Positions 43,201 to 54,100 of a stretch of DNA of 64,000 nt are shown in pieces. Location of the stretch: positions 2,914,001 to 2,978,000 of the forward strand of contig JAJQJQ010000018.1 in the NCBI GenBank assembly GCA_028622995.1, in the 5' to 3' direction. The notes beneath the pieces are model-generated. The model saw only the letters and a program-made list of their open reading frames with translations. It was not told the DNA's origin and ran no database searches. The number at the start of each line of letters is the position of its first letter. Position 1 is the first letter of the stretch. Position numbers and translations under genes: made by a program. The DNA is from Panagrolaimus kolymaensis (taxonomy: Eukaryota > Nematoda > Chromadorea > Rhabditida > Panagrolaimidae).

Positions 43201-43787
43201 AAAAAAACTAACATGATCAGTGCAATTTACACAATGTGGATATTTTGCAAGCAAATATCGTACTGTATTAGTTTGACCATATAATAAAGCTTTATGAAGA
43301 GGAGTCATGCCATGTCGATCTCGAGCAGTGGAAAGTTGAATTCGATCTATGAGAGATTTCACCCTTCTCACATCTCCTTCTTCTACAGCTTTATGAATTG
43401 CATCTATTTTAGCTTGATATTGGTTTAATCCTTCTAAGAATTCTATGGTTGAATCATTCACAGAATTTTTATCTAACAACAAATGTGATCTTCCATCCAA
43501 CACTAAATTTTCCAAATTTCCAACATCCCCAGTTGCAAGCCATCTTTCGACTTTATCTTGGGTTGGTGCATCTACAAATAAAAAATATATAATTACCATA
43601 AAAAGGAGTTAAGTTCCCCTTTAATATTACCAAATTCATCCTTAAAACTTTGTAAGGTAAATTCTTCATTTATTAAACATTCAATTAAACAAAGTGGAAA
43701 AGCATTATTCGATGCTGCAGAGTTATTATTATTGGAGTTGGCGTCATTTGTACAACCAAAATCAAAAATTTCTATTTTTTCTAACAT
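40208..43787 (-). CDS. Ankyrin super-repeat protein with C-terminal Dpy-30 motif
   Basis: Exons 43631-43787, 43213-43571, 43048-43149, 42873-42993, 42229-42820, 42036-42174, 40880-41080, 40728-40829, 40515-40672 and 40208-40457 give 726 residues. After a polar leader there are three copies of a unit of about 190 residues. Each unit begins with a helical W-L-x2-G-(D/N)-x-G-x-L-(E/D)-x-L-V-L-x-G segment, then KI.AIH.A.E.G, then ankyrin repeats (for example GMTPLHKALLYGQTNTVRYL, GRTALHYAAADPNGEHM). The last exon carries a Dpy-30 dimerisation/docking motif (YLARTVAPVLTKALAEVLLR, RPANPIGFISEWLV) at about 681-717, as in DPY-30 and several ciliary and AKAP-binding proteins. The intron after 42873 starts GCAAGT (GC-AG type). 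The 0.95 kb intron 41081-42035 is the longest. Confidence 0.85.
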
Positions 43788-44050
43788 TTTTAAGGATTAA
43801 CAGAAAAAAAATCAAAACAAGTAAAAAAGCTATAACACACGCGCTACCAGCAGCGGCGGGCGGAAGTTAAAAATTATAGCATAAATTTTTTTTGCTTTTA
43901 GGATAAAATTTTAAATGTGTCTTAATATATTTTTCCAGCTATCATCTCCCCCCCATTAAGTATAAACTAATTCTTACACGCAAAGAGCACTTTTGGTAGA
44001 AATAAAACAAAATTTTTTGGAAGATTATTTATTAGCAACTCTGTGACTGA
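43788..44050. other. Short gap between the two ankyrin genes
   Basis: Contains an AATAAA (minus strand, about 44027-44032) for the upstream gene and a GC-rich patch (about 43838-43862) just ahead of the downstream ATG. It may instead be an intron joining the two; see findings. Confidence 0.5.
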
Positions 44051-47000
44051 CTAACCTTGGTCAAATGATGGGTCGTCAAATGAAATTCGTTTCATCATTA
44101 TTGGAGAAGTTGTAACACCGGATGCATCAGAAATTGGACGAACTTGATGCTCTGGATTATTTCGATATCGTTGGGCTGTGAATCCGTCCTAAAAATAGAA
44201 TTCTCATTAGTTTATTTTTAGCCATTTTATAAAATTTAAAAGTCAGACTTTATCAGGAATATTCACGTCAGCACCTGCGTCAACAAGTGTATCATAAATT
44301 GCGTTTTTGGATGTAGCCGCGTAATGAGCTGCTGAACGCCCTGTCTAAAATAAAAGATGACGAATTTAATATTCTGTTTAAAAATAATAATAAAAAAAGC
44401 GAACATGATCCGTAATATTTATGTATTTTGGGAATGATTGAGCAATGTATTCAGCAATTTCATGGCGTTCTTTTAACACAGCCATATGCAAAACAGTCAA
44501 ACCTAAAGAAACCCTTGTGAATTTAAAAAAAATGTAGCTTTCAAAAACCAATGGCTTCCAAAGTAATTTGTTTATAAAGAATAAATAAAAAAACATCTCA
44601 ACAACAAAAATTAAAAAACCTTTGGGGTCTCGACTTTGAATCAATTCCGCGTCTAACATGGATTTTAATTTCGTTAAGTCATTTTCCTCGATGGCAGTAA
44701 AGGCGTTATTTAATTTTATCTAAAAAATAATTATGATAAAAGATTAGTGTGTTTTGTTGTTGCTAAGTTATGGTACATATTTACTTTTTTACTCCTCTAT
44801 AATTTGTGTTGAGAAAACAAAGTGACAAATTTTTTTTACTTGTACTTACTTGAACTTGTCTATATGCATGTATGTATTTTACAAGCCGATCATTTCCTAA
44901 ATGTTTTTTAACTATTTTCCATACTTGATCCGCTTTTCCTTGATATTGGAGTTCCTCCAAATCTTTGTATTCTCGAATATCAAAGTCAATAGAAAATATT
45001 CTGGCTTCAATTTCTTTATCGACTTCTTCATCTTCATCAGAAAAAACTATAAAAACACAAAAGCTTATTTTTTATTTTTCTAAAATTTAAATAAAAAATA
45101 CACACACCTTGAAACATTTCGTTGCCACTTGGATCGATACTTAAATTCGCATAAAGCTTCTTAGGAAATGAACCTCGCATATGTTGCTAAAATTAAAATA
45201 ACAAAATAACAAAACAAAACAAATAAGCTTAAGTATGTAAAAACATGAATGGAAAAAATTATTTTGAAACGGCACTAAAAATTAAACCGCGCAAAAATAA
45301 AGTCAAAAATAAAGCAGCGCAGCAGCGCAGTCATTCATGCACAAAGCCGGCGGCAATTTTTTTTCAATAATTTTAGTCTTAAATAAAATTTATTTTTAAA
45401 AGGTCGACTCACCGTTGGACTATTTGGAATTTCCGCTGCTCCAGCTCGAAGCAAAATGGATGTCATTGACTTTTTAGCTGTTGAACTGCTTAATGCTTTA
45501 GCATAATGGAGGGGTGTACGGTTTTCCTAAAAGATAACAACAAAATAAAAATCAATGAAAGGTTTTATTTTTTATTTATGTATAGGGATTTAACGCTCTT
45601 TCTTTATTTTAAAAAATGCAGAAAATAAAACCTCATTAGCTTCTATTTTTTTGTGAATGGTGAATATAGAGGCTAATGTGACTCAGTGGGGCTTTGGAAA
45701 CCATTAAATACATAGGGAAGCGAAAAAAGGGATTTTTATATATTAAAAAAACTAGAGAGAATGTAAACACCTCTTTGAAGGAATTCAACATGAATTTATT
45801 TTTATATTAAAATTAAATGACGTGTGGCTGTGGTATTAATACATACCTTATCTGTCATATCGACGCAAGCAGGATAAAGTAATAAAAGATAACGACATAT
45901 TTCTTCCCGATTAAATAATACACCCAAATGAAGTGGAGTTCGTCCTTCCGCATCATGACATGTTGCCATTTCAAAGCTATCAACTAATTGTTTCATAGTT
46001 GGTAAATCATCATCCACAACCGCTTGATGAATGGCTTTTATTCTCATCTAAAGGGAACAAAAAATGGAATAACAAAAGCAAAATAAAAAAAGGTATAAAA
46101 ATCGAACATTTAAATTAGCCAAAATTCTTGCAAGATCTCTCGCATGTGGCGGAAATATTCTTTGCTCAATTTTATCATAATTTCCACTTATAACCAAATT
46201 CTGTAATGCATGAATATTTCGATCATATATCATTTTATCATATTGATCACCAATATCCATTGGATCTAAAAAAAATATGTAAATAAAAAAACGTAAAAAT
46301 AATAGTAAATATGTTTTTATTTTCTTTAAAAAGTAAATAAATAAATAATAATCCTCGAATGAAAAACGAAAATAAACGAACATCTATTAAGCCCTTGAAT
46401 TTGACGTAAATCTAAGAGGCGAGGCATTCTACGATAATTTTCAGCTGTATATCCTTCAAGATCTACTTGATGTTCACCAACTCCTTTATCGATTAACATA
46501 TCAAAGCATGAACTATCTGAACCAGGCAATCCACACATTGCAGATGCATATTGTAAAGGTGTGCGACCTTCCTAAAAAAGGATAAATATAAAAAGAGAAG
46601 TGTTAAAAATCTACGTAAATTTTTTTTGTTGCTTCCGGGAAAAATATTTATTAATCCGGTCAGTCATTCAATAAAGTCAAGTCGCATTTATTACTATTAC
46701 TAGACAAAAAAATGAAAAGCAGCCTAGTAATAAATAAATAAATGGAAATGCACACATACCATATCGCGGGAATTTATAGGAGCATGAGGTTTAGAAAGTA
46801 GAAATCGCAAAATATTTGGTTGGTTATGAATTACAGCTAAATGAATTGTTGAAGCAAGTGTAAATGGATGTCTTGCGAAAAGTAAACGCTTATAATCAAT
46901 TAAATTAACAACAATGGTTTCATCTCCAAGATATATAGCTTCAAGGAGAGCATCAATTTTATGTTTATAAATTGGTAATATTTTAAGAAAGGCATTAGTT

Positions 47001-47260
47001 TTAGGATGAAGTGATTCTTTGCCTTCAATAAGGAAGGATTTCCCTTGTAATACCAAATGCTCCAAATGACCAATATCTCCATCATCAAGCCAATCACAAA
47101 CTTGTTCAACGGTTACTACTTGCCGCGTATAACTTTCAACTAAAAAATAAACAAACAAAAAAGATAAACTTTTTTATTTTCTCCAATCTAATCTCTTCTC
47201 TTTTTACAAACCTGATTTACTTTTATTTGAGCTTGAATCTTTAGAAGATGATAGAGACAT
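44051..47260 (-). CDS. Ankyrin super-repeat protein, tandem relative without Dpy-30
   Basis: Exons 47212-47260, 46760-47139, 46382-46571, 46108-46265, 45847-46047, 45413-45526, 45108-45186, 44850-45046, a doubtful exon 44620-44686, 44405-44502, 44249-44344 and 44051-44188 give about 588 residues. The Ser/Lys-rich start MSLSSSKDSSSNKSKSG is followed by three diverged copies of the same unit as in the downstream gene (WLDDGDIGHLEHLVLQGKSF; MRIKAIHQAVVDDDLPTMKQ; GRTPLHLGVLFNREEICRYL; NRTPLHYAKAL; GRSAAHYAATSKNAIYDTLV). The third unit has an acidic insert (VFSDEDEEVDKEIE). The frame closes at FDQG-stop, with the TAG lying inside a GTTAGT donor-like site. The doubtful exon has a one-base frame problem; see findings. 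Confidence 0.75.
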
Positions 47261-48156
47261 TAATGCCGCCTTTCAATAATAGTTACTTTGGGAGTTTATA
47301 AATTAAGTAAATAGGCTTTTTTATTTCAGCAAAAAAAAAATGATAAAAAATAATAAAAACAACGACCTACAGCAACAACAATGAATAATTATTAGCTATG
47401 AATGAGCAACAAAGAAGACGACGACGACAATAAAATAAGCTTTTTTCTTCGTATTTTGAATTAAATCCATAATTCCTACGGTGGTTGTGATGTCGTGGAA
47501 GAAAACAAGGACGAAGAGGACATAAAGTTCTTAAAAGGCTTTAATAAGAAAGATCATCCGCTTTCCTTCTCTTCTCTCTCCTTTAGCCAAAATCCTTCGT
47601 CACCTTCTTCATTTACGAAAATACGAGTCTTCCCTTTTCAACAACTATCTATCATTTATTTCATTTAGTATTTATTAAACATTACCATGGAAACTAACGA
47701 AGCATATATTTCTGCTATAAAATTCATATATCTTCTTTTCTTTTTTGGTGTATCTCAGAAAGATTTAATAAAGATGCGTGTTATATCGACATTAAATTAT
47801 ATAATCAACATTTATTTATTTTATTTTTCTTTCGTCAAAAAAATTGTTGTCACGAAATTTAAAAAATATATAAAAATTAAGAAAGAAAAAAATGTCAGAG
47901 AATGAAGAGAAAATTATTTAAAAAAATTGGTATGTTTAAAAAAAAAATATTTGTTAATTTTTAGACTGCTATTATATTTTTTAAGTAAGTAGAAAAGAAA
48001 GAAAAATCACAACATTGATAAACTAGTAAAATCACACGAAAGAAAGAATTGATTTAACAACGATGATCGCAAAACATATTGCAACATTTGCAGTTTTCAA
48101 AAATTTAAAAGGCAATTTAAAAAAATTAAAAAGTGATTATATATTTGTTAATTTTT
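47261..48156. other. Intergenic, AT-rich
   Basis: Upstream region of the ankyrin gene and 3' flank of the PCM1-like gene. There is a GA/CT-rich tract around 47405-47600. No ORF of note. Confidence 0.4.
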
Positions 48157-51100
48157 TTAATCTTCATCAACGCCCATGGAATCAATGTTATTAATTAATT
48201 TGAAAAATGTTAATTCATTATAAAGGATTTCCGAAACTTCAGAAACGATGGCATTGTGAGATTTTTTGAAGGTATCATCAGAAAATTGCAAAATGGCATC
48301 ATCAAGAATTGTAGTGAGTTGAGTTTTGAACAAATCCGAATTCACTCCTGCTGGGAAGCAAATTTTATTTGCTTGTCCAATTATGAGTTCTCGAAGTCTA
48401 AAGAAAAAATTTATTTATTTATTTATAAATTTTTGGATTCTCCCAAAAAACTTACTCATTAACAAGCTTAGTTTCAACCTTTTCATTTTCATGTTTATTT
48501 AACCATGGAACAACATGTTCAATAATAAGGCAAATTTCTTTTTCAACTCCATTTGAATCAATTTCTTCTTCTGCAACATTTTTATCGAATGAAGTAGAAC
48601 CGGATGTTGCAAAAATTTTAACGCGTTCAAGTGTGCGTTGTTTTTGAAGCTTTCCTCGGGTGCTATTGAGCTCAGAAATGGCAGCAACTCGCTAAGGAAA
48701 AATAAAATTTAGCTTTAAATATTCTAAAAAAATTTAAACACACCTTTGTTTCATCAATTGGCTCTTTACTTTCTTCTCTTTTGGAACTTGCATTCTATAA
48801 ATTAGATTATTTAATTGAGAAATAAATACGAATTCCAAGCAGCAAATGCAACAATGCAAAAATGCAATCCAAGGGTAATTAAGCAGTTAATTGTTGTTTA
48901 ATAAAAATAGTAGCAGTAAAAAAATAAGGTAAGGTAAAAGTGCAATAACAAAGGTAAAAATTAAACAAAAAGTATCCAGCCTAAGCGAACCTTAGCCCAG
49001 CTTCATCTTCAATTTCTAAGACTGTGGCAAAGCATTCACTTAACTGGCAAACTTTTTGCGGAAATTAAATTAAATATTAATTTAATAAAATAAAATAAAT
49101 TAAGAAGTATTAATAGGAATAATAAGTAGAAAAATATGTAAACAATTAAATATTCGTGTTGCAATAATCGGCTAAAAATGGATTTTCAATATATATATTT
49201 TTTCGAAGTACATTCTGACGACAGATTTACAATATGGTTTTTGACAACACGAATATTTATCTCTTTCAAATACCAACACAGCACTATCAATATCAAAAAT
49301 GATTAGGAGATTTAAACCAAAATCACAGCAAGGCATCCAAGAAAAAAAGACAACTTCAAATAATGATTGAAAAAAAGTAGCTCACACTTGAAGTAGTGTT
49401 GCAACCAAGATGCTTAAATAAGGAATTAAGATTTTTAACTGAAGATGCATCGCCGCTAGCTAAATCCGATAAAATTCCGCTCAATTCATGTAAAGTCTCA
49501 GGAGGAGCGGAAAGCAAAGTATGCTTAAATTCTTCACCATTATTTTCATAGCTGGCACTTCTTCTATGTTGTTGTTGAACTCTTTCATTTCCCGCTATCA
49601 AAGATATTAGTAAATTAATCTGCAAAAAAATATAACTGTTTTAAGTTAAGTTTCAGAGAGACAACGAAACCAATAAAAAGGGGTAAATAAACCGATTGAG
49701 GCTAACCAATTTTCTTTTTCTTCCAAAAGGTATCAATATTAAATGCAAGACTTTAGTTTTATTTTTTTGCACTAAATGGAGGCGGAGAAAAATATATGTA
49801 TTTTTAAGTTATAGGGCGGTGCATATTGCCCTCTTCCAACCGCAAAAATACGGTCTTATTTTATTTTTTTCTAGACGACCGACGATGAAGGTATTCCTTA
49901 TGATGCGACATTATAAGAAGAAAAAAACATTGAGCGAACAGCCTCTCTCCTGGCGGCGGCAAAAAATAAACGAGGAACAATAACAACAGCAGACGACTTT
50001 TTCGATGCTTTTTCATTCAAGTGTGGATAAGAGGAAAGAAAATGCCGCCATCGGCAGAGAGCCACATTTTTTTTATTCGAGCACAGAGCAGAAGTAAAAC
50101 AGCAGAAGCAAATAGCTGCTTTCTTTATTCTTTTTTTTTTTTTTGCAAATAGCCTCACTGAGTTTTTTTCATCTTCCTGTCGTCATTGAAACGACGACAC
50201 ATTGATTATAGCAGCTGTTGTTGTTTCAATGTTAACCGAACAGAGCTAAAACAGATCAGAAGATGAAGGAAAAAATACAGCAATATAGATTGAAAAAAAA
50301 GACAGCCGTCATTAACCTTATGGCAAAAAAAGTTCTTTTTTATGCAAGCAACTGATTTTGAGGCAGTAAAGTAAAAAAACAGGCACCATTGACCTATCCA
50401 GAAAATTTGAGAGAATGCCAAATTATTTTCCAAAGTAATTAAAACCAAGGCATCTATTTCCAGAGCGAACAAAAAACTATAAAAAAGCAATTCGATGGTT
50501 TTTGTTTAAAAAAATAAAAGTTTAATTTTCACTAAAAAACCACAAAAAGTAAAGGTAATTACACAAACAAAAAAAAATGATACTAATATTGTTTAAAAAC
50601 ACAAAACTAAAAATGCATGCTTTGCTTCTAAATTATGTTTAAAAGAAGTAATAAACTCCCCAAAGAGACGAGTAAACTAAAAAGAGTAAAATGAACCCAA
50701 AAGGAAAAACTAACAAGAAGCTATTCTTTCTTCAGTGTCCACCTCCGAAAAAAGAGGGAAAACTGGGACATTCTTAAAAAATTATATCGAAAATATGCCA
50801 AAGTTGATTTTAGAAAAGCACAATCAAATTTTTGTTAAAGGGACATAGCTATTTCATGCCTTTTCAAAAATTTCGATACTGGGGCTGATAGGAACAGTTG
50901 GGGCGGCGCGTGTTTGAATTACCGTGCACTTTCTGTCTTACACGGTAATTCAAACACGCGCCTTACCAAGTGTAACTTTCAGTCCCCACTAGTGTTAAAT
51001 TACCGACCGAAAAGTCGGTAATTACCGACTTACCGACCGACTTTTTACCGACCGATTTACCGACCGACCGTTTTTTTATACCGACATTTTACCGACTTTA

Positions 51101-54100
51101 CCGACCGACAAAATTTTATACCGACTTTTTTTTCAATTTCCTATCAGGATTGTTTTCTTCTTTAAAAGTAAATTGAAATACTAAATTGTTTGATATTATT
51201 ATCACTTTATTATTAAAGGGAGTGTCTCAGGCGATGGCAGGATTCCTTACGACGGGTGTTCCTAGCCCGAAAGTTTTTTCACTGTCTCAAAGCCTTCCAA
51301 AGTGCTACAAAAAGTTTGAAGCTTTTTGTAGCTATTTGTAAAAAAATTTCCTTCCACGAAAAGCATTTCGAAATGTTTCGTAAGCAAAAACAAAGGGAGC
51401 CGTCGTAAGGAATTCCTGCCATCGCCTGAGACACTCCCTTTAACATACATGTATTTTTGACTAAAAAGTGAAAATTTTGTTGATTTTTTTACTCGAAAAA
51501 ATTTTTTATACCGATTTATTACTGACCGATTTACCGACCGACCATATTTTTATACCGACTTTTTACCGACTTTACCGACCGAGAGCAATTTCCATACCGA
51601 CAATTTTTTGAATTTACCGACTTTTTTGTCGGTCGGTCGGTAATTTAACACTAGTCCCCACTATCGAAATTTCAAAAAAGGCATGAAATAGCTATGTCCC
51701 TTTAAATTCTGGCACTTAATTATGCAAAATTTTGAAAAAACCACAAACTATCATTTGGAAATAAAATAAGAAATGGCAACCTTTAAAAAAGCTTATATGC
51801 ACCAAATAAATGCAGATGCATTTTTCCAACAAAATTAAACTTATTTCCGATGGAAGAAATATGAAATAAAGGAAGAAAGCAAATTGAAAAGAAAACCACA
51901 TTAAATGTGCGCTGCTTCGATCTATTTGCTATCTTTTGACGATCGGAAAAAAGAAAATGGCAAAAACCAAAAACAAAATCGTAAAAAATGTAAATGTTTC
52001 ACTTTTTCTTTGTCTTTTTTTTCGAAGGAGAAGAAAAACAAAGTTTGGAAGTTTGGAAGAAAAAATAATATTCCAGGGAAAAAAATGTACCATTTATGTG
52101 GAAAAAAAGCAATGAAAGAAGCAAGCAAGCAAGCAAACCTGATCATATAAAGCTGTCAATCGATGATTTTGAATTGAAATTTGTTCTTCAATTCTTTCAA
52201 GATTTGAAACCATTTCAGAGCAATTACAATTACATTGGGTGGTTATAATATTTGGGTAAGAAATTTGTGGTGGTGGTTGTGGCGAAGGAGGATGATTTGT
52301 GGTAATAAATGAATTGGGATAACTTTGTGTATTTTGTAAGCGTGAGAAAAATTCTTTTCGTACTTCATCAAGGAGAAGCTGCAATGGAAAAGGAAAGCAA
52401 AAGCAAGGATAAAATATTGCAAAAAAAAGGCTGATGGTGAAAAAAGCGAAATGAAATTAAAATTTTTGAAACTAACCTTATCAACGTCTTCTACAACTCC
52501 ATCTCCATTTTCTTCTTCTTCGTCTTCTTCTTCATCATCCGAGTCTGTAACCAACTGAACCGAAGTGGTCGAAGTTAATGGAGGTTTAGTTTCAGCCGGA
52601 ACTTTAGGTTGTGATTGGTTTTTTTGGTTTTCCTCTTCTTGATCAAATTCCGCCGTTTTAGCAGTGGATTCTTCCAAAGTTTTACGAATGGTTGACAAAG
52701 CACTAAAAAAAGTTTCTTGTTTAACCTCGAACAAAAAAATAAACACTTTTTAAAGAAAAAAAAATAAAATAAAAAAGATACTCTAAACGTTTTAAAGCCG
52801 ATTGATAAGTGTCATCCATTTTGTGTGCCGCTTGAACTTGACTTGCTTGACTAAGCCTTTCTCGAATTGCATTCATACGTCCACGGCGAGCTTTTATTGA
52901 CTCGATATGTTTTGAAATTTCTTCGTATTCTTTGCTAGTTCTTAAAACAAAAATAATTATATTTATTTTAATGAGGGTGAAATAAGCTAACCCAGGAGTA
53001 CTTTGAGCAGCTTCAATGCAAGAAAATCCAGGTTCAGAATTTCCAGCTTTTTGAGTTTTATCTAATATTTCTGGATTTTCATGTAATACACTAAGAAGTT
53101 TAATAACCGTTTGCTTTTTTTGAACATTCTCTTCTTGAATGTTCTTAACTGAAAATGGAAACAAATCAAGTTAGTAAGAAACAATATTAAAGTAATTTTT
53201 AAAATACATTTTATTTTTTTAAAACTTTGATTGATGGCGTCTTAAAAAATTTAGCGCAAGATTTTTTGTTGTTGTCAATGTTGCCGAAAGCAAAACGATG
53301 AAGCTTGCAAGAACAACAACAACCATCATCAATGAATAAAGAACATTTGCAAACAGTTGTGCTTTAGGGAAACTTATTGAGAAAAAATGAAGAAGAAAAA
53401 GAGTAGTTGTAAAAACATCCAAGTGGAGGGGAGAAAAAAAATGTTTCGATGACATGTGTGGCCAGAAAGGCAAATGAATGAACTAAATAAATATATTCTT
53501 TTAGCTAAAAAAAATAGGGTATAAAAAAGTCTAATGTACTAAAAGCGTCAAAAACTTTTTTCTTTTTTTTGTGGCTAAAAACGTTAGTCAACTTTTTCCC
53601 AAAAAATTTGAGCTTCTCTCTTTTATTCTTCTTTGTTTTGATTGAATTTTGGAGTCCTTTGTCGTCTAGAAAACTACTCAAAGAAGATATAATTTCGACT
53701 ATATTTTTTCTTCCTAGTCCTTTTTTTCTTTTCTTTAAAAATAAGCATTTGAATAAGCCTATGATGAGCATTATATAAAAAAAGAAACAAGTGATTGAAA
53801 AAAAGCTAGCGTTTGCTATAATAAAATTTAGCTCAATGGAGATGAAACGAAACTAAAAAAAATATTTCCAGCTTCTTTTTTATATAAGCCAAAGTGTCTA
53901 AGATGTTTTTCAATAAATAAATAAAAAAAGAAGAAGATGTTCTTCCAATTTACTTCTTTTGGAATGCTACTGGCCTTGCAGATGTGTATGAAAACATAGA
54001 AGCATACATAGCAGCTAGCGATGGTTAAGAGAAAAAAATAAAATAGAAAACAAAGACAACTTTGAAATTAAATTCTAATTAAAGAAAAATGCTGAATGTT

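Larger units (their letters stand above)
50835..51705. mobile_element. Fold-back (MITE-like) element with ~50-bp inverted ends, TTAA borders
   Basis: The left arm 50835-50884 begins TTAAAGGGACATAGCTATTT and continues CATGCCTTTT; the first 30 bases are matched exactly, in inverse, by the right arm ending at 51705, and the arms continue with few mismatches to 51656. Both ends carry TTAA, the target of piggyBac-type elements. There is no transposase ORF inside, so it is non-autonomous. It lies in the 2.5 kb intron 49620-52138 of the PCM1-like gene and contains three further repeat structures. Confidence 0.8.

Noticed and set aside
44378..44659. ORF running through an ankyrin intron
   Set aside because: The intron 44503-44619 happens to be open; good donor and acceptor sites and the repeat alignment show it is spliced.
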